A stretch of DNA of 64,000 nucleotides, taken from the NCBI GenBank assembly GCA_963966185.1, contig CAWZYM010000431.1:244501-308500 (forward strand). Direction: 5' to 3'. The notes under the pieces are model-generated. The model had not been told where the DNA came from and did not search any database. It saw only the letters and a program-made list of their open reading frames with translations. Numbering within the stretch: position 1 is the first letter of the stretch; every line of letters begins with the position of its first letter. The position numbers were made by a program, and so were the translations under genes. The DNA is from Rhabditoides inermis (taxonomy: Eukaryota > Nematoda > Chromadorea > Rhabditida > Rhabditidae). This document shows positions 33,304-45,949 of this stretch, in pieces.

Positions 33304-33473
33304 GCCCTCCCCCGTACCCGCCCTCCCATCTACTTATCCTCTATCACTATATATCCGTCAAGCGTCAGCGTAGTGCGGACGGCTCAACCTTGCAATCATC
33401 CCTTTTAGCGCGTCGCTAATTCGGCTGTTTTGTCGCGATTGAATTTCGAGTGGGTGTTGAATGTATGCTTTCA

Positions 33474-33495
33474 GGGTCCCCCACACGTACCGACA
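33474..33495 (+). promoter_or_regulatory. Short 5' UTR after a 3' splice acceptor (likely SL trans-splice site)
   Basis: TATGCTTTCAG ends at 33473, only 22 bases before the ATG at 33496. No upstream coding exon is apparent, so a spliced leader probably joins here. Confidence 0.5.
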
Positions 33496-34617
33496 ATGCG
33501 CTTCTTCACAGCACTCCTGGCATTCGTTCTCCTCCTCGCAGGTACACATTTGCATATTCATACCTCATAGCATAGATCAATCCTAGGGACCCCAAACGAA
33601 ATTTGAGATTTCGAAATTTCGTTATCATTTTATCATGATAATATTACATCAGTTATGTAGTTTCGAAAGATATATAGATGTTGTATGCTTACTCGATACA
33701 CGCGCCGCCATTCAGCGCCAAGCGCGCGCACCGAAGCGCGCGCTTTCAATGGGGCAATGCGACAGAGAGGGTGCTCCAACCAACGGGAATAATGACGTCA
33801 TAATGTAGAATAATCGATTTTTCATATTGATACCGCGAAAACTATGTTTTGAATGGAGCATGGTTGTAATCAGAATATTCGTCCGGAACTTTCTAGACTA
33901 ATTAGAGCGCATAGTTTGTCCAGTATTGATAAGTTGATAACGATGACGGGATTTCGCCCGGAGCGCACAAATGTTTGTTGGGGTCCCTAGATCAATCCAC
34001 GTGAATGTGCCGTGTGCTATTGCGCAGACACAAATGGACAAATGTCAAATAGAGGGGCATGAAAAGGCAATCATCACATATGCCCCATCCACCCACTCTC
34101 ATGCGCGAGAGAGAAGGGAGGGAGGGGAGAGAGAGACAAGAGCGATTATTTCGGATGTGACAAGTCAGCGCGCAAGCACACCAATGTCTCTCTGACTCAC
34201 CTGCAAGAGAGCAAAGCGTGTTACTTTGCATAGTACTGATAGGAGTAGACCGCATTAGTTGCATTCCAGCCCTATTAATTCATGAACTCTTGTCATCCCA
34301 CATGATGGATGGTCTCTTTCAGCATCGTTTGCCCCGACTGAAGCTGTGCCGTTGAGTTTCATCGACCAGTACATGCAGTACGTTCCAGAGTTCAGACAAC
34401 AGGGGTGAGTCTCTCTCATCTCTCTCTCTCTCTCTCTCTCTCATACTCTCTCGCTACACAGACTACGTAGATTGCCGCGCAATTGTCTATTGATGAAAGT
34501 GAGTGGGGACAATTTAATAACGCGCTGTCTTGAAGCGAGCCGGTCTTCGTACAGAAGAAGTGGTCGCGACTGGAGCCGTCAATTCGCTTCGTGAAGCGCT
34601 CCGCCGACCAGCAGTAG
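33496..34617 (+). CDS. Neuropeptide-like precursor, 69 aa, 3 exons
   Basis: Exons 33496-33541, 34323-34404 and 34536-34617 join in phase. Residues 1-16 (MRFFTALLAFVLLLAA) are a signal peptide with a typical hydrophobic core. The mature part contains a KK-WSRLEPSIRFV-KR block: an 11-residue peptide flanked by dibasic sites of the kind cleaved by prohormone convertases, followed by a short tail SADQQ and TAG. No Gly precedes the KR, so C-terminal amidation is not predicted and it is not a classical FMRFamide precursor. A 406-bp MITE occupies part of intron 1. The small size, signal peptide and single dibasic-flanked peptide suggest a secreted peptide; the peptide's identity and receptor are unknown. 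A different small secreted protein remains possible. Confidence 0.72.
33584..33989. mobile_element. MITE with 9-bp target-site duplication, in intron 1 of the peptide gene
   Basis: Terminal inverted repeats TAGGGACCCCAAAC and GTTTGTTGGGGTCCCTA (imperfect). The element is flanked by identical 9-bp direct repeats GATCAATCC at 33575-33583 and 33990-33998. A 9-bp duplication fits Mutator-like transposases. It is 406 bp and non-coding. Confidence 0.92.
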
Positions 34618-34785
34618 ACGACCTTTTTCACCGCTCCGTCCTTCTATCACGTCGAGCATAGCACAACATTTGGCCACCAGAATACAGATCTCAGACAAGC
34701 CCCCGTATATCCGCGCACATCTTTCTCTCTCCCCTGGTAATTGTGTACATTTGCTGTCGCCCCCCACACTTAATTATGTTTTCAT

Positions 34786-34791
34786 AATAAA
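34786..34791 (+). terminator. Poly(A) signal of the peptide gene
   Basis: AATAAA about 170 bases after the TAG at 34615-34617. The next gene converges from the other strand. Confidence 0.6.
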
Positions 34792-34948
34792 TATTGTTGG
34801 TGTTGAACTGGTTATGATGAGACTCCGACTCCGGGTTGATGGAGGCCCTTGGCGTAAATCACTAGAAGTCGAAACCACTTGATCCGCATTCGTGTTTTCT
34901 TTGTGATTTCGCTATTGCGTTGAAATGAGAAAAAATTAATCAGCAAAG

Positions 34949-34954
34949 TTTATT
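34949..34954 (-). terminator. Poly(A) signal of the SLC46-like gene
   Basis: TTTATT on the plus strand, about 280 bases past the stop codon of the minus-strand transporter gene. Confidence 0.55.
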
Positions 34955-35232
34955 TTATCAGGCGCGTTATAATACGCTTGAATGCGCGTTGGACTAATAT
35001 CACAAATTAGTTGTATAGTCAACGTGTGAACGGGTAGTACGGGAGAACTCATTAGACTATACAAAACAATGGAGACATGTGTACACACCCGTAGCAGAGA
35101 GAGTGAGAGACGTCAGATTCTACAAAAAGGGAACAATGATGACGAAACAGAAAATGATAACAAGTGCAGGGCATAACCGCATAACACTCTTTCGGGAAGC
35201 GGAACCGTCCAGACTGTCAGCAGATGACGTGG

Positions 35233-35461
35233 TCAGAAGAACTTGACGGACCCTCTCCTCACATCATCCGTACTTCCCCAGATCGGCAGCTCGTTCCGCT
35301 GACCAGCCAGCTGTTCCGCCATTTCAATAATCGATATCTGAAAATGGATTAGGTCACGTCAATGTTATTTTATAGTTGGGGCGCGAATATATTCGACGTT
35401 ACTTTGATTTCACAAACATTGACTGACTATAATGTGTATCATGATGTATCAAAATTTAGCG

Positions 35462-35506
<45 letters not shown>

Positions 35507-35727
35507 ACCTGTCTAGCCGGTGCAATCTTGTCTGTCTTTTTCTTCTGCTTTCTTTCTTTTCGCGATTTCTCCATAGACGTGGGATCATAGACATCGCCAA
35601 TGCGGGATATCGCCTGAAATAGATTTTTTTACGAATTAATCTCACATAACGCGACAACAAATTAGTGACTTGTGACTGCGCAGCGTATCTGCGTATCCTT
35701 TCAGCCTTTCACCTCTCTCTCTCTCTA

Positions 35728-35798
<71 letters not shown>

Positions 35799-38700
35799 TT
35801 CTTCCTTTCTGTTTTTGGTTTTTGGTATATAAAATATAAACTGTGTGTAAATCTTAAGTGATAAAGATAAAGCGAGCTAGCTTATATGCTATTTGATATC
35901 CTGATCGCATTATTCATGCTGGCTTTACACGTTTTCGAATTTTGTTGATGTATGCTATTTATGATCACCAGATGAGATGACAACACAACAAAAACTACAA
36001 TGGAGTGGAGTTGAAACAATGTGCTTTAGCCGCACACCCTATTAAAAAATTCCAACATCTGCACATAATACATTCTGAAAAAACTAAACTCAGTACTTCG
36101 CTGCCTATTTCTGATGAATTCTAAATGTATGTGTATTCTTCATGATTTGTAAGTAAATTTCTATTCTTTATACTCCCGCCCGAACATCCGAATTTTCCCG
36201 AATGCATTGATATCCATTAATTTATTTGAATACTTCGGAAAACGGTCCAAAAAAGTCTGACCGCACCAGACAGCGCTGAGCGCAAGTTTCCTAGCTAACG
36301 TCACTCTGCGCTCTCTTCTCTTCGTGCTCTTGTGCCGTTGGCAAAACGGTGTTGAGCGGGCAGGGAAGATCGAATAAAAAAAACGTGCGTCTCATCTCGC
36401 AATTTTTCGCAAACATTTTCTCGCTAAATGCAAAGATCTCTTCGTTGATTGCAATAAGTCAAGTTCCCGGCGAATGAGTGAGAACGCAGCAGTGGTCACC
36501 TGGTCAGTGTGTCCTCTCTGATCTATGGTAACACACTCGCGTAACACAGCTCACATGTGGTCAGGCGTTCAGTTGATGACATTGTAACAATGCTCGATGA
36601 CGTGTATCCGACTCACCCTTCTGACATCGGTAGGCGGCGGTTCGACAGTCTTGGAGATGCCTTCTCGCTTCGACTGTATGTGTACCCACGTCATTGCACC
36701 AACCGCGATGAACTGTAAGCAGTGAACAGTGATATGTAGAAGTAGATGATTCTGATGTATTTGTAGATTGTATTGTAACCATTCCGAAAGCCAAGCGTTG
36801 AGTAATTTAGGTCGTTATCTGTTAAGAGTTAAGAACAAGACTGAAAATAGTCTGTAAAATGCGCGCACTTGTGCGATTATTTAAGTACTAAAAGAAACGG
36901 TTTCCTAAAAAGCCACTATCACTGTCACATCATTCAGGCTAGAATATAAAAACAACAAATCCGCAACATGATTTCATAACTATGATTTCATATCTATCAT
37001 AATCGTGCTTCACAACACATTTGTATGTCTCAAATGTTTAGTCAACCCGTCACAAAACAACTTAATAAGCGAAAAACACATTTTCTAGTATTAAAAAAGT
37101 GACTACATTGTGACTACACATATTCTTTTCACAACGGCTCTTCCATATGAGTTATTTGTTATTTTGATCTTTATTTTATAATTTTTACTAACTAGTATGT
37201 GTTTGTTGTTGTCCTTGTCTTATGTGTTTGTGTTAACCTCTCATGCGTGGTCATCTCTGATGAGTGCTCCGCCTCGCATGAGACTGTCCGAACAATCCAG
37301 TCAGGTGATAGGAGCCGAAACTGGGTTGTTCAACATACATTTTATCACGTTTTTCACTTTCTTTATATTGCTACCTGCACAAATCCTATTAGAAGAAAGA
37401 GGAATCCCGGGAACCAAGCGACTGTTACTCTGAAAATGATCCTAAACCTTCCGGCATAGTGTGGGATTCTACCTGTATACTGTAGAATACACCAGGGAAG
37501 TGAGCAGAAAAGCGACGTCTCCACATATTCCAAACAGCGAAAACGCACGACCGATTTCAGATGGGGAAACAAGCTGAAAACTTCATCGTTAGCGCTCATT
37601 TTTTGACATGTTTTTTCTTCTGCGTTTGTCTTCGTTGTTGGTCTGAGTTAGTTATTTGAGAAACAAGGTTTTCAGCAAGAGATCACACTTACGTGAGCTG
37701 AATAGCTAAATGCGACATTAGCGCTAATACCTAATATCTAATACCAATTCCGCAGCTTTAAACGTTAGCAGCTGACTAACACTTGATGAGCATTTCTTCA
37801 TCTCTTCATCTATGATCGAGCTGTTTTTAAAACATCTGGCTCATTGAAGTGATGTTATCACAAACTACATCATTATAGTAATTTCTGAACCACGTCATGT
37901 AATATCTTTTTAGTAACTAGTGTTCTTGAACCATGTATGTGGGCGTGAGATAGAGCAAATTTAGATGATCGTCCAGTCACTATAGTCATTTGCGTCCATT
38001 TGCGAAACAACTTCACGAATTACAGAGAGCAGTTTGTGAGCATCAATGAAAGCCCTCTCGTCAGTAGAGTGCACCGAAAAAGTTTGTCGCACGTTTCGCG
38101 ATGTGTATTCATTCACGGTTATGAACATGATATCACTACATCACCGATATAGCTATAGCTTACGAGTCCTTCTTATTCTTGTGTAGTCTCGGAATCTTCT
38201 GATGAAAATAGAAACTACAGAACTACAGTACCTGAACGATGAAAGAGACGGCGGCCGGTTGGACCAGTCCCGCGAAGAGACCAGCCACGTTGGCGAGGTA
38301 CATAACCTGAGAGGAGAGTTAGAGAGAGAGGGAGGGGGGAGGGAGAGGGAGAGAGAGAGAGAGAGAGAGGGATAGAGAGGGATAGAGAGAGATACCGTAC
38401 CCAGTCGGCTCGGGCGATTCCAATCAGCACAGCTCGCAGAGCAGACGAAGTGAGACCGATCAGCAGTACTGTAAACACATATGATTTCTAGATCTGAAAG
38501 CAGAGTGAGTGTTCTCTGGTCTTATTACTTTTTTCAAAGTCTACAATTTCAGACGACAGCTGAAATTTACTGCGACTATGTGATTAAATAAACCAAAGCG
38601 AACACGAATGCACCGTGTACGTGAGTTTGAGGTTGTGAAGTAATACTACATTAGTTAAAACAGCTGTTCTGCAGGATATGCCAGTTGTGCTCACCGCTGG

Positions 38701-41700
38701 TCTCGCGTAGCTTGAGCACCTTCTTGAAGACGAATAGCCCGAGTAGCGTGCCGAACAACACTGAAAGGGGATTTTTGTAATCCGATATAACAACAAGTGA
38801 TAAGATTATTGGATTGATGATTGATCCTTTGATTGTGTTCTTTGTCTCACCGATATGAAACGTATGCTCAAAATGTGTAGTCTATTGAATTGTATTCTTG
38901 TTCCTTTGTATCCCTGATGCCAGATATGAAAAGTACATATGCTCAAAACTCAAAACACTGCTTTTAACGAAAATGTGCCTTAAAAAAGGAAATTCTGCGA
39001 AACGTACACAGTGAGTACCCGGTGCCGTGCCAGAGACCGAGGTCCTCCGCGTTCCAATCCAGGCCATCCGACTCGGCAGAGCGGAACACGAACGTGTTGA
39101 TCACACCGGCTGGAATGTTGATATGGAGACGGCAAAACATCAACACGGACACTGCGTGACTACGCTACGTGATTCCTACCTGCGTGCTGCTTCTTAGCTC
39201 ATTTTTGAAAGTAGTGTGTTGAAGTGAATCTCGGTGTTTTTTTTATATATTTCACATCTTTAAAAACTCACTCGTCCTCGTCTCGACCATGGTAGTGTAG
39301 CTGAGGCACAGCACGGCCACTGTGATGAACATGAACGCGCGTCGGTGCCCATCGCGCTTCTTCCTGACGGCGCAGTGGTAAGCGGTTCACGTACCGATCG
39401 TGGGGTCAGGGTTCGGATCCCCGCCCGAGAGTTTGTTTTGCTGACCTGTATGTGTTGAGGCCGTCTCGTAGCAACTCTACTATCCCGCAAAAGAACGTCG
39501 AAACGTGTTGGAGGAACGTCTTCTTGAGCGCTCGTTCCTGGCTTCTTTCTGCAAACGATGGTGGTTTGTCGTTTGTCGTTCGTCATTTGTCATTTGTCAA
39601 CGCGAAGGTGTTGGTCTGACTATATAAATTCTTTTTTACATTGCGAGTTTTTGGAGGATTTGGCGCGAGAAAATGCCAATTACTCAGAGCTCAGAGGACG
39701 CCCAAAAGCCCGCATTTTTTCGTCTAATCCACATGGCATCGGCTGCGCAGAGACAATCCCCCCGCGCTTTTTTTCCCTTCCGCTTTGGAGGTATTCATCT
39801 CTCCCTCTCTTTCTCTCTCTCTCTCAGGGAGAGAGGGGATGAGGGGCCATCTTTCCAGCTGCCTCGTGGGGTGGTTTAATTGAACTCGTTTATGGGTGTA
39901 ATGAATGAGCAACGTCACATTTCAAGTATTGTGGCGTTGAGATTGCGGGAGAAATCGGAAGGATGAGAATGAATGAGGGAGCAGGGAGTTTGAATGGTCG
40001 GAACGATTCAACGCTGCAGGTGCAAGTTGACTATATCAAATTGAATAAACTACACGTACAGATATTGACTACGTAGTGGCCTCGATCTCAACAACTTTTT
40101 CAACTTTTTCAACTTTTTAGGTTTTGTTTTTTCCTGGTATCCAGGTGCAACTTTGTACTTTGGTACTGTATTTCCGCCACGCTAGAGCGTCAGAATCTAC
40201 TAACAAACTTATTTCGATACGGCGAAAGACATATTTAGATACTGCTAGTTGAATACAATTTGCGCGCTAGTAAGTCGTACGGTGTAAGGTAAAAGGAATA
40301 AAACTACAGGTGTAAGGGGGGAACAAAAAAAAGAAAATTCGAAGTTATGACAAAATTTATCCATAACATTACACTACTCCTATAAAAAAACGAAAAACAT
40401 TTATGAACCAACAATGTATGTAAATCTACTAGGACCATTCTTCAATTTTCTGCCGTCGAAATGAGCTTCAGAAATGAACGCACCTCGTATTCTCCTGTCG
40501 AGTTCGTCCAGCCCGGCTGCCTGTGGTATCCTCCATAAAGTGTACACTGCAGCCAGCAGGAAGAACAACAACTCCACGTTGATCGCAATCAGCACAGAGA
40601 TCTGCAAAAAGGCTACTATGACTTTTTCTAACAATTTTTTTCATATATTTTTTTTCTAGAAGTTCGTCTTCTTTTTCTTTTGTCTAATATTGTAAAACAA
40701 CATGCCACTGATTACTCGTTTTAATCGGTAGTGATGTAATAAGAACGTGTGAACGTAAACGTAAACAAAAACCACAAAAGTCAGGATATGAGTCAGGATC
40801 AGAATCAAAAAGATATATGAAGAAAATCCTACCGCATCATGGAAGGCTGCGGCGAGAAAGGCCCCGCAGAGGGACGCGACAGTCTGGAAGGCAGAGAAGA
40901 TGCCGGAACTGAAATGGGAGAATATGGTTCACCTTCTTCACTTGTGTTTACTATTATTAACCGATTAACACTGAAGATTTTGCGACAACGTTTCGCGACT
41001 ACATAACTGTTCAAAACGTGTGTGAGGTTCAATTATAGTAATAACTTTACAAAAAAAACAATCTTTCTATTCCGATGTGTCACGTTCTCCAACAAAAAAT
41101 ACTTACCGTATGGTGAGCACATCTGAATCGGGAGTCGTGTCAGCCAGGTATGCATTGCACGAGACTGGGATCTGGAATCAATAAATTATTCAAAAATTAA
41201 TAAATCCATCCATCAATTAATCGATAACACTCATGTACTTTCGTCATGCGTTACTGCTTGTACTGGTAAGTCCGTAAGTCCCGAGTAACAACAGTATGTA
41301 TACTTACTCGCATTCATATGCACGTACACACGTCAGACGTCATTGATCAAACACAAAAGTGCAAGCCGTTGTTAATTCGCACTATTGTATTGTATCCACA
41401 CCAACCAAGGCAAATAACAAAAGTTCAACAAAAAATACTAACGAGTGTGAGATATCCGGTGAATCCCGTACCGAGCGCAAACAGGACGGTCGACCTGAAC
41501 AAAAGAGAGGTTTCGATCACAGCATAAGTTGTGAGTAACTTTGACGGTGTATACGACATAATTGACCACATTGTTAGCTCATTTTCTCAATGTGATTCTA
41601 TTCCGTCTTGCCTCGTTCTATAGAAGTGAAGGTGTTCCTCGCTTACCAGTATGGTGTTTGCGCGGTGTGCGACAGTGTGAGCAGGTAGCCGAATTCCGAA

Positions 41701-42811
41701 ACGGCGATGCCTGAGACAGGAACTTATGTAATCATAATCACAACTTGAACCTTCTCTCCGAGTGGTTTTTCTCACTACGTATTAAAAAAAATGGCGAATG
41801 GTTTACTGTAAAATAATCGAAAACTTTTACATGTTCCGTTCATTTTTAGAATGAAGTAAAATTTCAATTTCAAGTGGCAGTTGTAGTTCATGCATGATGC
41901 TTGGAATAGTGTGCTCCTCTAACGCAAATCACTCACCCACTGTTCCGATGAGAATGTTGATCTTGCGCCCGTACCGATCGCCATACGCTCCTGAATTGTG
42001 CATGTTAGTACATAGTTCTAAACTACAAACCACAATCTACTAATGGTATCTGTGATTTTGTTATTGACACGTGGTTGACGTTTTTTGATTCGTTCATTTG
42101 TACTCAATTTCAACAATGTGATTCGAGATAACCTCGTTTTCTTTATCTTTTTTCCCGCTTCGATGAATCCGTATTACTACTTTGACGGGGTCGGGTAATG
42201 AAATGACATCTCGCTTTCTCTCCGATTGATAATCGTGTTTGATAAAAGATTAAGAAGGGCAGACAGACATCAAGCAGGTAATCACTACTCAACTGTAAAC
42301 ATTGGGGTGTTTGATTTATGGATTACACCTAAGACTAACGGGTGTTTCATCAAAAATACAGATACATATTCACAATAATCCAGTAACCAACCGAGTATGG
42401 TATCAGCGAATATTGCAGGTAGCAGGTAGGCAACTGCATTGAACAGCGTCCACAGCGCGCTCCACTCCTGAACGTTTGTCTCCACGTGCGATTGCCTGAA
42501 ACGTGAAACGTATCACATCATGAAATCTATCAAACAGAAACGTACCGTAACCGATTGCAGTCCACTATCGTATCATCGCCGTAGTAGATGCGACAGATTC
42601 TGAAGTCGTTGCATCGTTGAAAAAATTTTGTGAGCAAAATGTTATAATCATTGTAATCACTCTCTCACCTGCTATAGATAGCTGGCTGTCGAAATGTATT
42701 GCCGAAAACCCATCCGAAATAGATTAGGAATATGATGGGCTCGACTGTATAATGGGTGAGCGAAAACCGCAGTTGCACCCAGATTCTCCGGAATATTGAA
42801 GGAATCTTCAT
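35233..42811 (-). CDS. SLC46-family (proton-coupled folate transporter-like) membrane transporter, 20 exons
   Basis: Exons: 42811-42669, 42599-42546, 42495-42392, 41990-41937, 41710-41647, 41494-41443, 41171-41107, 40908-40833, 40601-40484, 39548-39446, 39363-39272, 39109-39008, 38760-38695, 38468-38401, 38306-38232, 37573-37473, 37429-37375, 36712-36617, 35613-35509 and 35337-35233. All phases agree; 565 aa. The order fits the major facilitator superfamily: TM1 (EPIIFLIYFGWVFG), a Cys-containing extracellular loop (ICRIYYGDD...VDCNRL), motif A GAYGDRYGRK near residues 101-110, NAYLADTTP, then a charged central loop (SQERALKK) and further TM segments such as SPSEIGRAFSLFG. The cytoplasmic tail is Lys-rich. 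SLC46 members carry folates or related small molecules; the substrate here is unknown. The start is the ATG directly after a TATACAG acceptor. Intron 10 is a tRNA-like sequence. Confidence 0.94.
35464..35504 (+). repeat. (GA)n microsatellite
   Basis: GA run ending at the donor of exon 19 of the SLC46-like gene. Confidence 0.92.
35712..35796 (+). repeat. (CT)n microsatellite
   Basis: CT run within intron 18 of the SLC46-like gene, antisense to the usual orientation in this gene. Confidence 0.92.
39366..39429 (+). repeat. tRNA-like (SINE-head) sequence filling intron 10 of the SLC46-like gene
   Basis: The plus strand reads GGCGCAGTGGTAAGCGG (A-box-like), an anticodon-arm-like CACG-TACCGAT-CGTG hairpin, and GGGTTCGGATCCC (B-box and T-arm-like). 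An acceptor stem does not pair, so it is not a functional tRNA gene; a tRNA-derived SINE head or tRNA pseudogene is likelier. The surrounding intron is only 82 nt (39364-39445), so this sequence is nearly the whole intron, in antisense. Confidence 0.5.
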
Positions 42812-42826
42812 CTGTATAACAATGAT
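42812..42826 (-). promoter_or_regulatory. 3' splice acceptor abutting the SLC46-like ATG (likely SL trans-splice site)
   Basis: On the coding strand, ATTGTTATACAG is followed directly by ATGAAGATTCC. A spliced leader or an upstream 5' UTR exon is expected to join here. Confidence 0.5.
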
Positions 42827-42829
42827 TAC

Positions 42830-44330
42830 GTTTCACGAATGTCACTTATTATTTCACGAATTTTCAGTACAATGTGAACAAGTTTTTTTCAGACATCGCA
42901 AACACACAAAAACAATAACAGCCGAATTAACGTAAACACAAAAAGTTAACAATCAATCAATAGTGACAATTTCTCGAGGAAAACAGCGTGAATCAGTTTC
43001 GGCGTCCTTATATACAATCAGTGCGGTGAGAATGCGGCGGGCGCGCGCCAAAAATCAAAACTGCCTGGATGGATTAGAAACCAAGGAAGACCAAGGCAGG
43101 CGAGATAAGAGAAAGACGGCACGGAGAGAAACGTGCACGGAGTGATATCACATCGATGCTAAATAGATGGAACTATGTATCATTCTGAACTTGGGTAAAC
43201 TTATAGGTTTACAAAGAACATGATTCAATGAAAAAAAGATTGATAAGCGAATAACACTGTGAAAATGAAGAAATATGAGTACGGAGTGAAGATGAGAAGC
43301 GGCGGAGAAACGTGCCAAAGTAGTGAGTAGTGATAGGACCGCAGCTGTACAACTTTTTAGAAAAAAATTGCTTTTAAGTACATAGTAGGTACTGCTAGGT
43401 ACTGTAGGTACTGGTGGAAAAATCAAGCAAAGTTTGTCTGAGCCATAATCGTAACATTAAATAATTCTGTCAATTTGCAATATCAGTTGTTGGCGAAACG
43501 TATGTACAAAATCTGAAATCGAAAGAAACAGTGGAATCGGATGTGAGTTATTTTGACGCGGGGACGCACTTCTGAAAACACAAGACACTCATGCTCTGTC
43601 CTCTACTGGTATGTTTGTGCTGCTCTTTTCCTCAATAACATTGTGACGTTCAAAGAACGGTACTCCAACAAAACACGATCACCGAGAGAGAGAGAGAGAG
43701 AGAGAGAACGTTGACATTTCGGGATTATATATTGAATATTGTGTGAGTCATACACAAACAGTGAAAATCTGAACAATCAAAAATGTGCGAGTAGTAAATC
43801 AGTATGTGAACCAGTGGTGCATTCATTTGTGCTCTTATCAAAGCGAGATGAGAGAGAGAGAGAGAAAGAGAGAGAGAGACGGAGGGGAGGGAGACGGAAG
43901 ATGAACATAAAACAGTCGATCCGAGTGCAATCTGTTTGATTTGTACCCGGTACAAAACCACGCTGTCTGTATGAGAGAGGGATAATGAGGACATTCGAGA
44001 GACGGCGGGTGGCATTGAAAAAGGATCATCGCTCGAAAAGTTGAGCGATTTGCAACTGATCGAGGGACCTTTGCTATTGTCAGTATGGAATTGGAAGCGA
44101 GTAAACAGAGTAAAGCAGCTTCTACTGTCACCGCTGATGAGTGACTGATAGGGAGACAACATGACTCGGCAAATATATAAAATCGAGGAGACGAGACCGA
44201 ATCGGGTCCGAAATGCGATCGGAAACGAGTATCATGACGTCTCTAGGTCTCACATCACAATCCTATGATCGCGTAACTGCTAACTGCATGCGATATTTGT
44301 TTTCCACAACAAAACTACAAAACTCTTTCC
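42830..44330. other. Spacer upstream of the SLC46-like gene
   Basis: No coding sequence supported. It contains GA runs at 43683-43707 and 43849-43880, and presumably the promoter of the transporter gene; no specific site is evident. Confidence 0.45.
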
Positions 44331-44331
44331 C

Positions 44332-44345
44332 AATAAACGTTTATT
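44332..44345. terminator. Palindromic poly(A) signal AATAAACGTTTATT
   Basis: A perfect 14-bp palindrome giving AATAAA on both strands. On the minus strand it is the first good poly(A) signal after the zinc-finger gene stop at 45460, implying a 3' UTR of about 1.1 kb. Confidence 0.55.
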
Positions 44346-45459
44346 CTTGCTTATTAGTATAGGTGTGGACACAAAACGATAGGGGGTAATAATAGTGATG
44401 ATGATAATAATAGAGCATGTGTTATGACTCTGTATATAATATAATATAACATTCGGATATATAAAGTACTGTATAGAGATGGCACAAACACACACACACA
44501 CAAACAGTACACACACACTCTCACATACACTCACGGGATGGGATACTGTAGTGGCGCCGGAGCGCGCACTAGACTACGGTGGGTGCGGGTGGGGCGAGAA
44601 AACAACTGTGCATGGGGTGCGTCCGAGTAGATTTGGGGGTGGTGCTGAGATGGTGGGACGGGGGAGCATGCTCAATTAATCGATAAATCGATAAATCGAA
44701 CCGCCCGACACGCTATGGGTACGGCAGACAGTCATGGGTGCACGATAAACAGTAACGACAACGACACTTTGGCTAGACGGCTACGAGACAGGAGGGACAG
44801 TTTTGGTAGTTGGATCACAAATGAGAAGGAGAGGGGGGGGGTTCTACGCACGTGTGCTACAGTATGAGCAACGGATGCAAGGGGGTGTGGGAGATGGGAG
44901 TAGATCAGTAGATCAGTAGGGTAGATCGGTGCCTACAATGCGGGTTCGAGATCCAGCGAGATCCGCGCACGCGCGCATGTGTGTCTGGCTAGATCAGCTG
45001 ATATTGATGGGGCGGGGCTTGTGGGGGCGGCGCGTGGGTCGCCGGGAATATCTGTGCAGCGCCCGCGGGCGACCGAATGAGATCAGAGACGCTTCTCGGC
45101 GACCGCACACTGCCTAGATGAGGGGGGAGGGGGCGGGGCTTCGGGGGGCGGGGCTATGTACATGTATATTGAGACGACGACGAACGCTGTGAAAGACCGA
45201 GTGACAAGTGATGCTTGTACTGTGGTTGTGAAAGAACGGGACGTGTGTTTCCTGGGTGGTTGGGTGGAGGGTCGAAGGCCGCAGTGGGTAGAAAGATACA
45301 AGAGAGAAGTGGGTGGGGTTGAAGAAAGACGCACGGGCGACCGCGAGAATCTGAAAACAAATCAGGTAGTCAATCAATAAATCGATATTTCACTCACCTA
45401 TCGTTTCGAACTATGTAGTAGTTGGAGGGTGTGTAGGGGAGGGGGAGGGGTACTCGGAA

Positions 45460-45898
45460 TCACTGAAAATGAGTAAATTCAAAGATACGTTTCAATGATT
45501 TTTGTAAATCGTTCATTGCAATGTTTTCGAAATTATTCGCTTGTAAGCTAACAATGCAAACCATTCACCCGTTTCGCCGAGTACGTTTCACAAATAACAT
45601 AATTCTATAAACAAGTGTTTTTCTCAATTAGTCCGCGAGATATTCTTTGAGAGAGAAAATATTAATTACGTGCCCCGATGCAACTACCGTACCTGTTCGT
45701 CGTCGTCTGGGTTTGGAGACGCGGCGGCGGCCGCGACGGCGACACACGCCAGAAGCGCGCTCACATCTGGAAGAGCAGATCAATTAGAAAGTGATCCGAG
45801 ACGAATGGAGATGTAAAGAGATTGATGGCAATTTGAAACAGGAGAGGCGAGACAAGATCTAGACTGTGTGCGCAATCCATCTCTCGAACGAAAGAGAG

Positions 45899-45949
<51 letters not shown>

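Noticed and set aside
39366..39429. Functional tRNA gene (anticodon CCG)
   Set aside because: The A and B boxes and an anticodon-like hairpin are visible, but the acceptor stem does not pair, so only tRNA-like is claimed.
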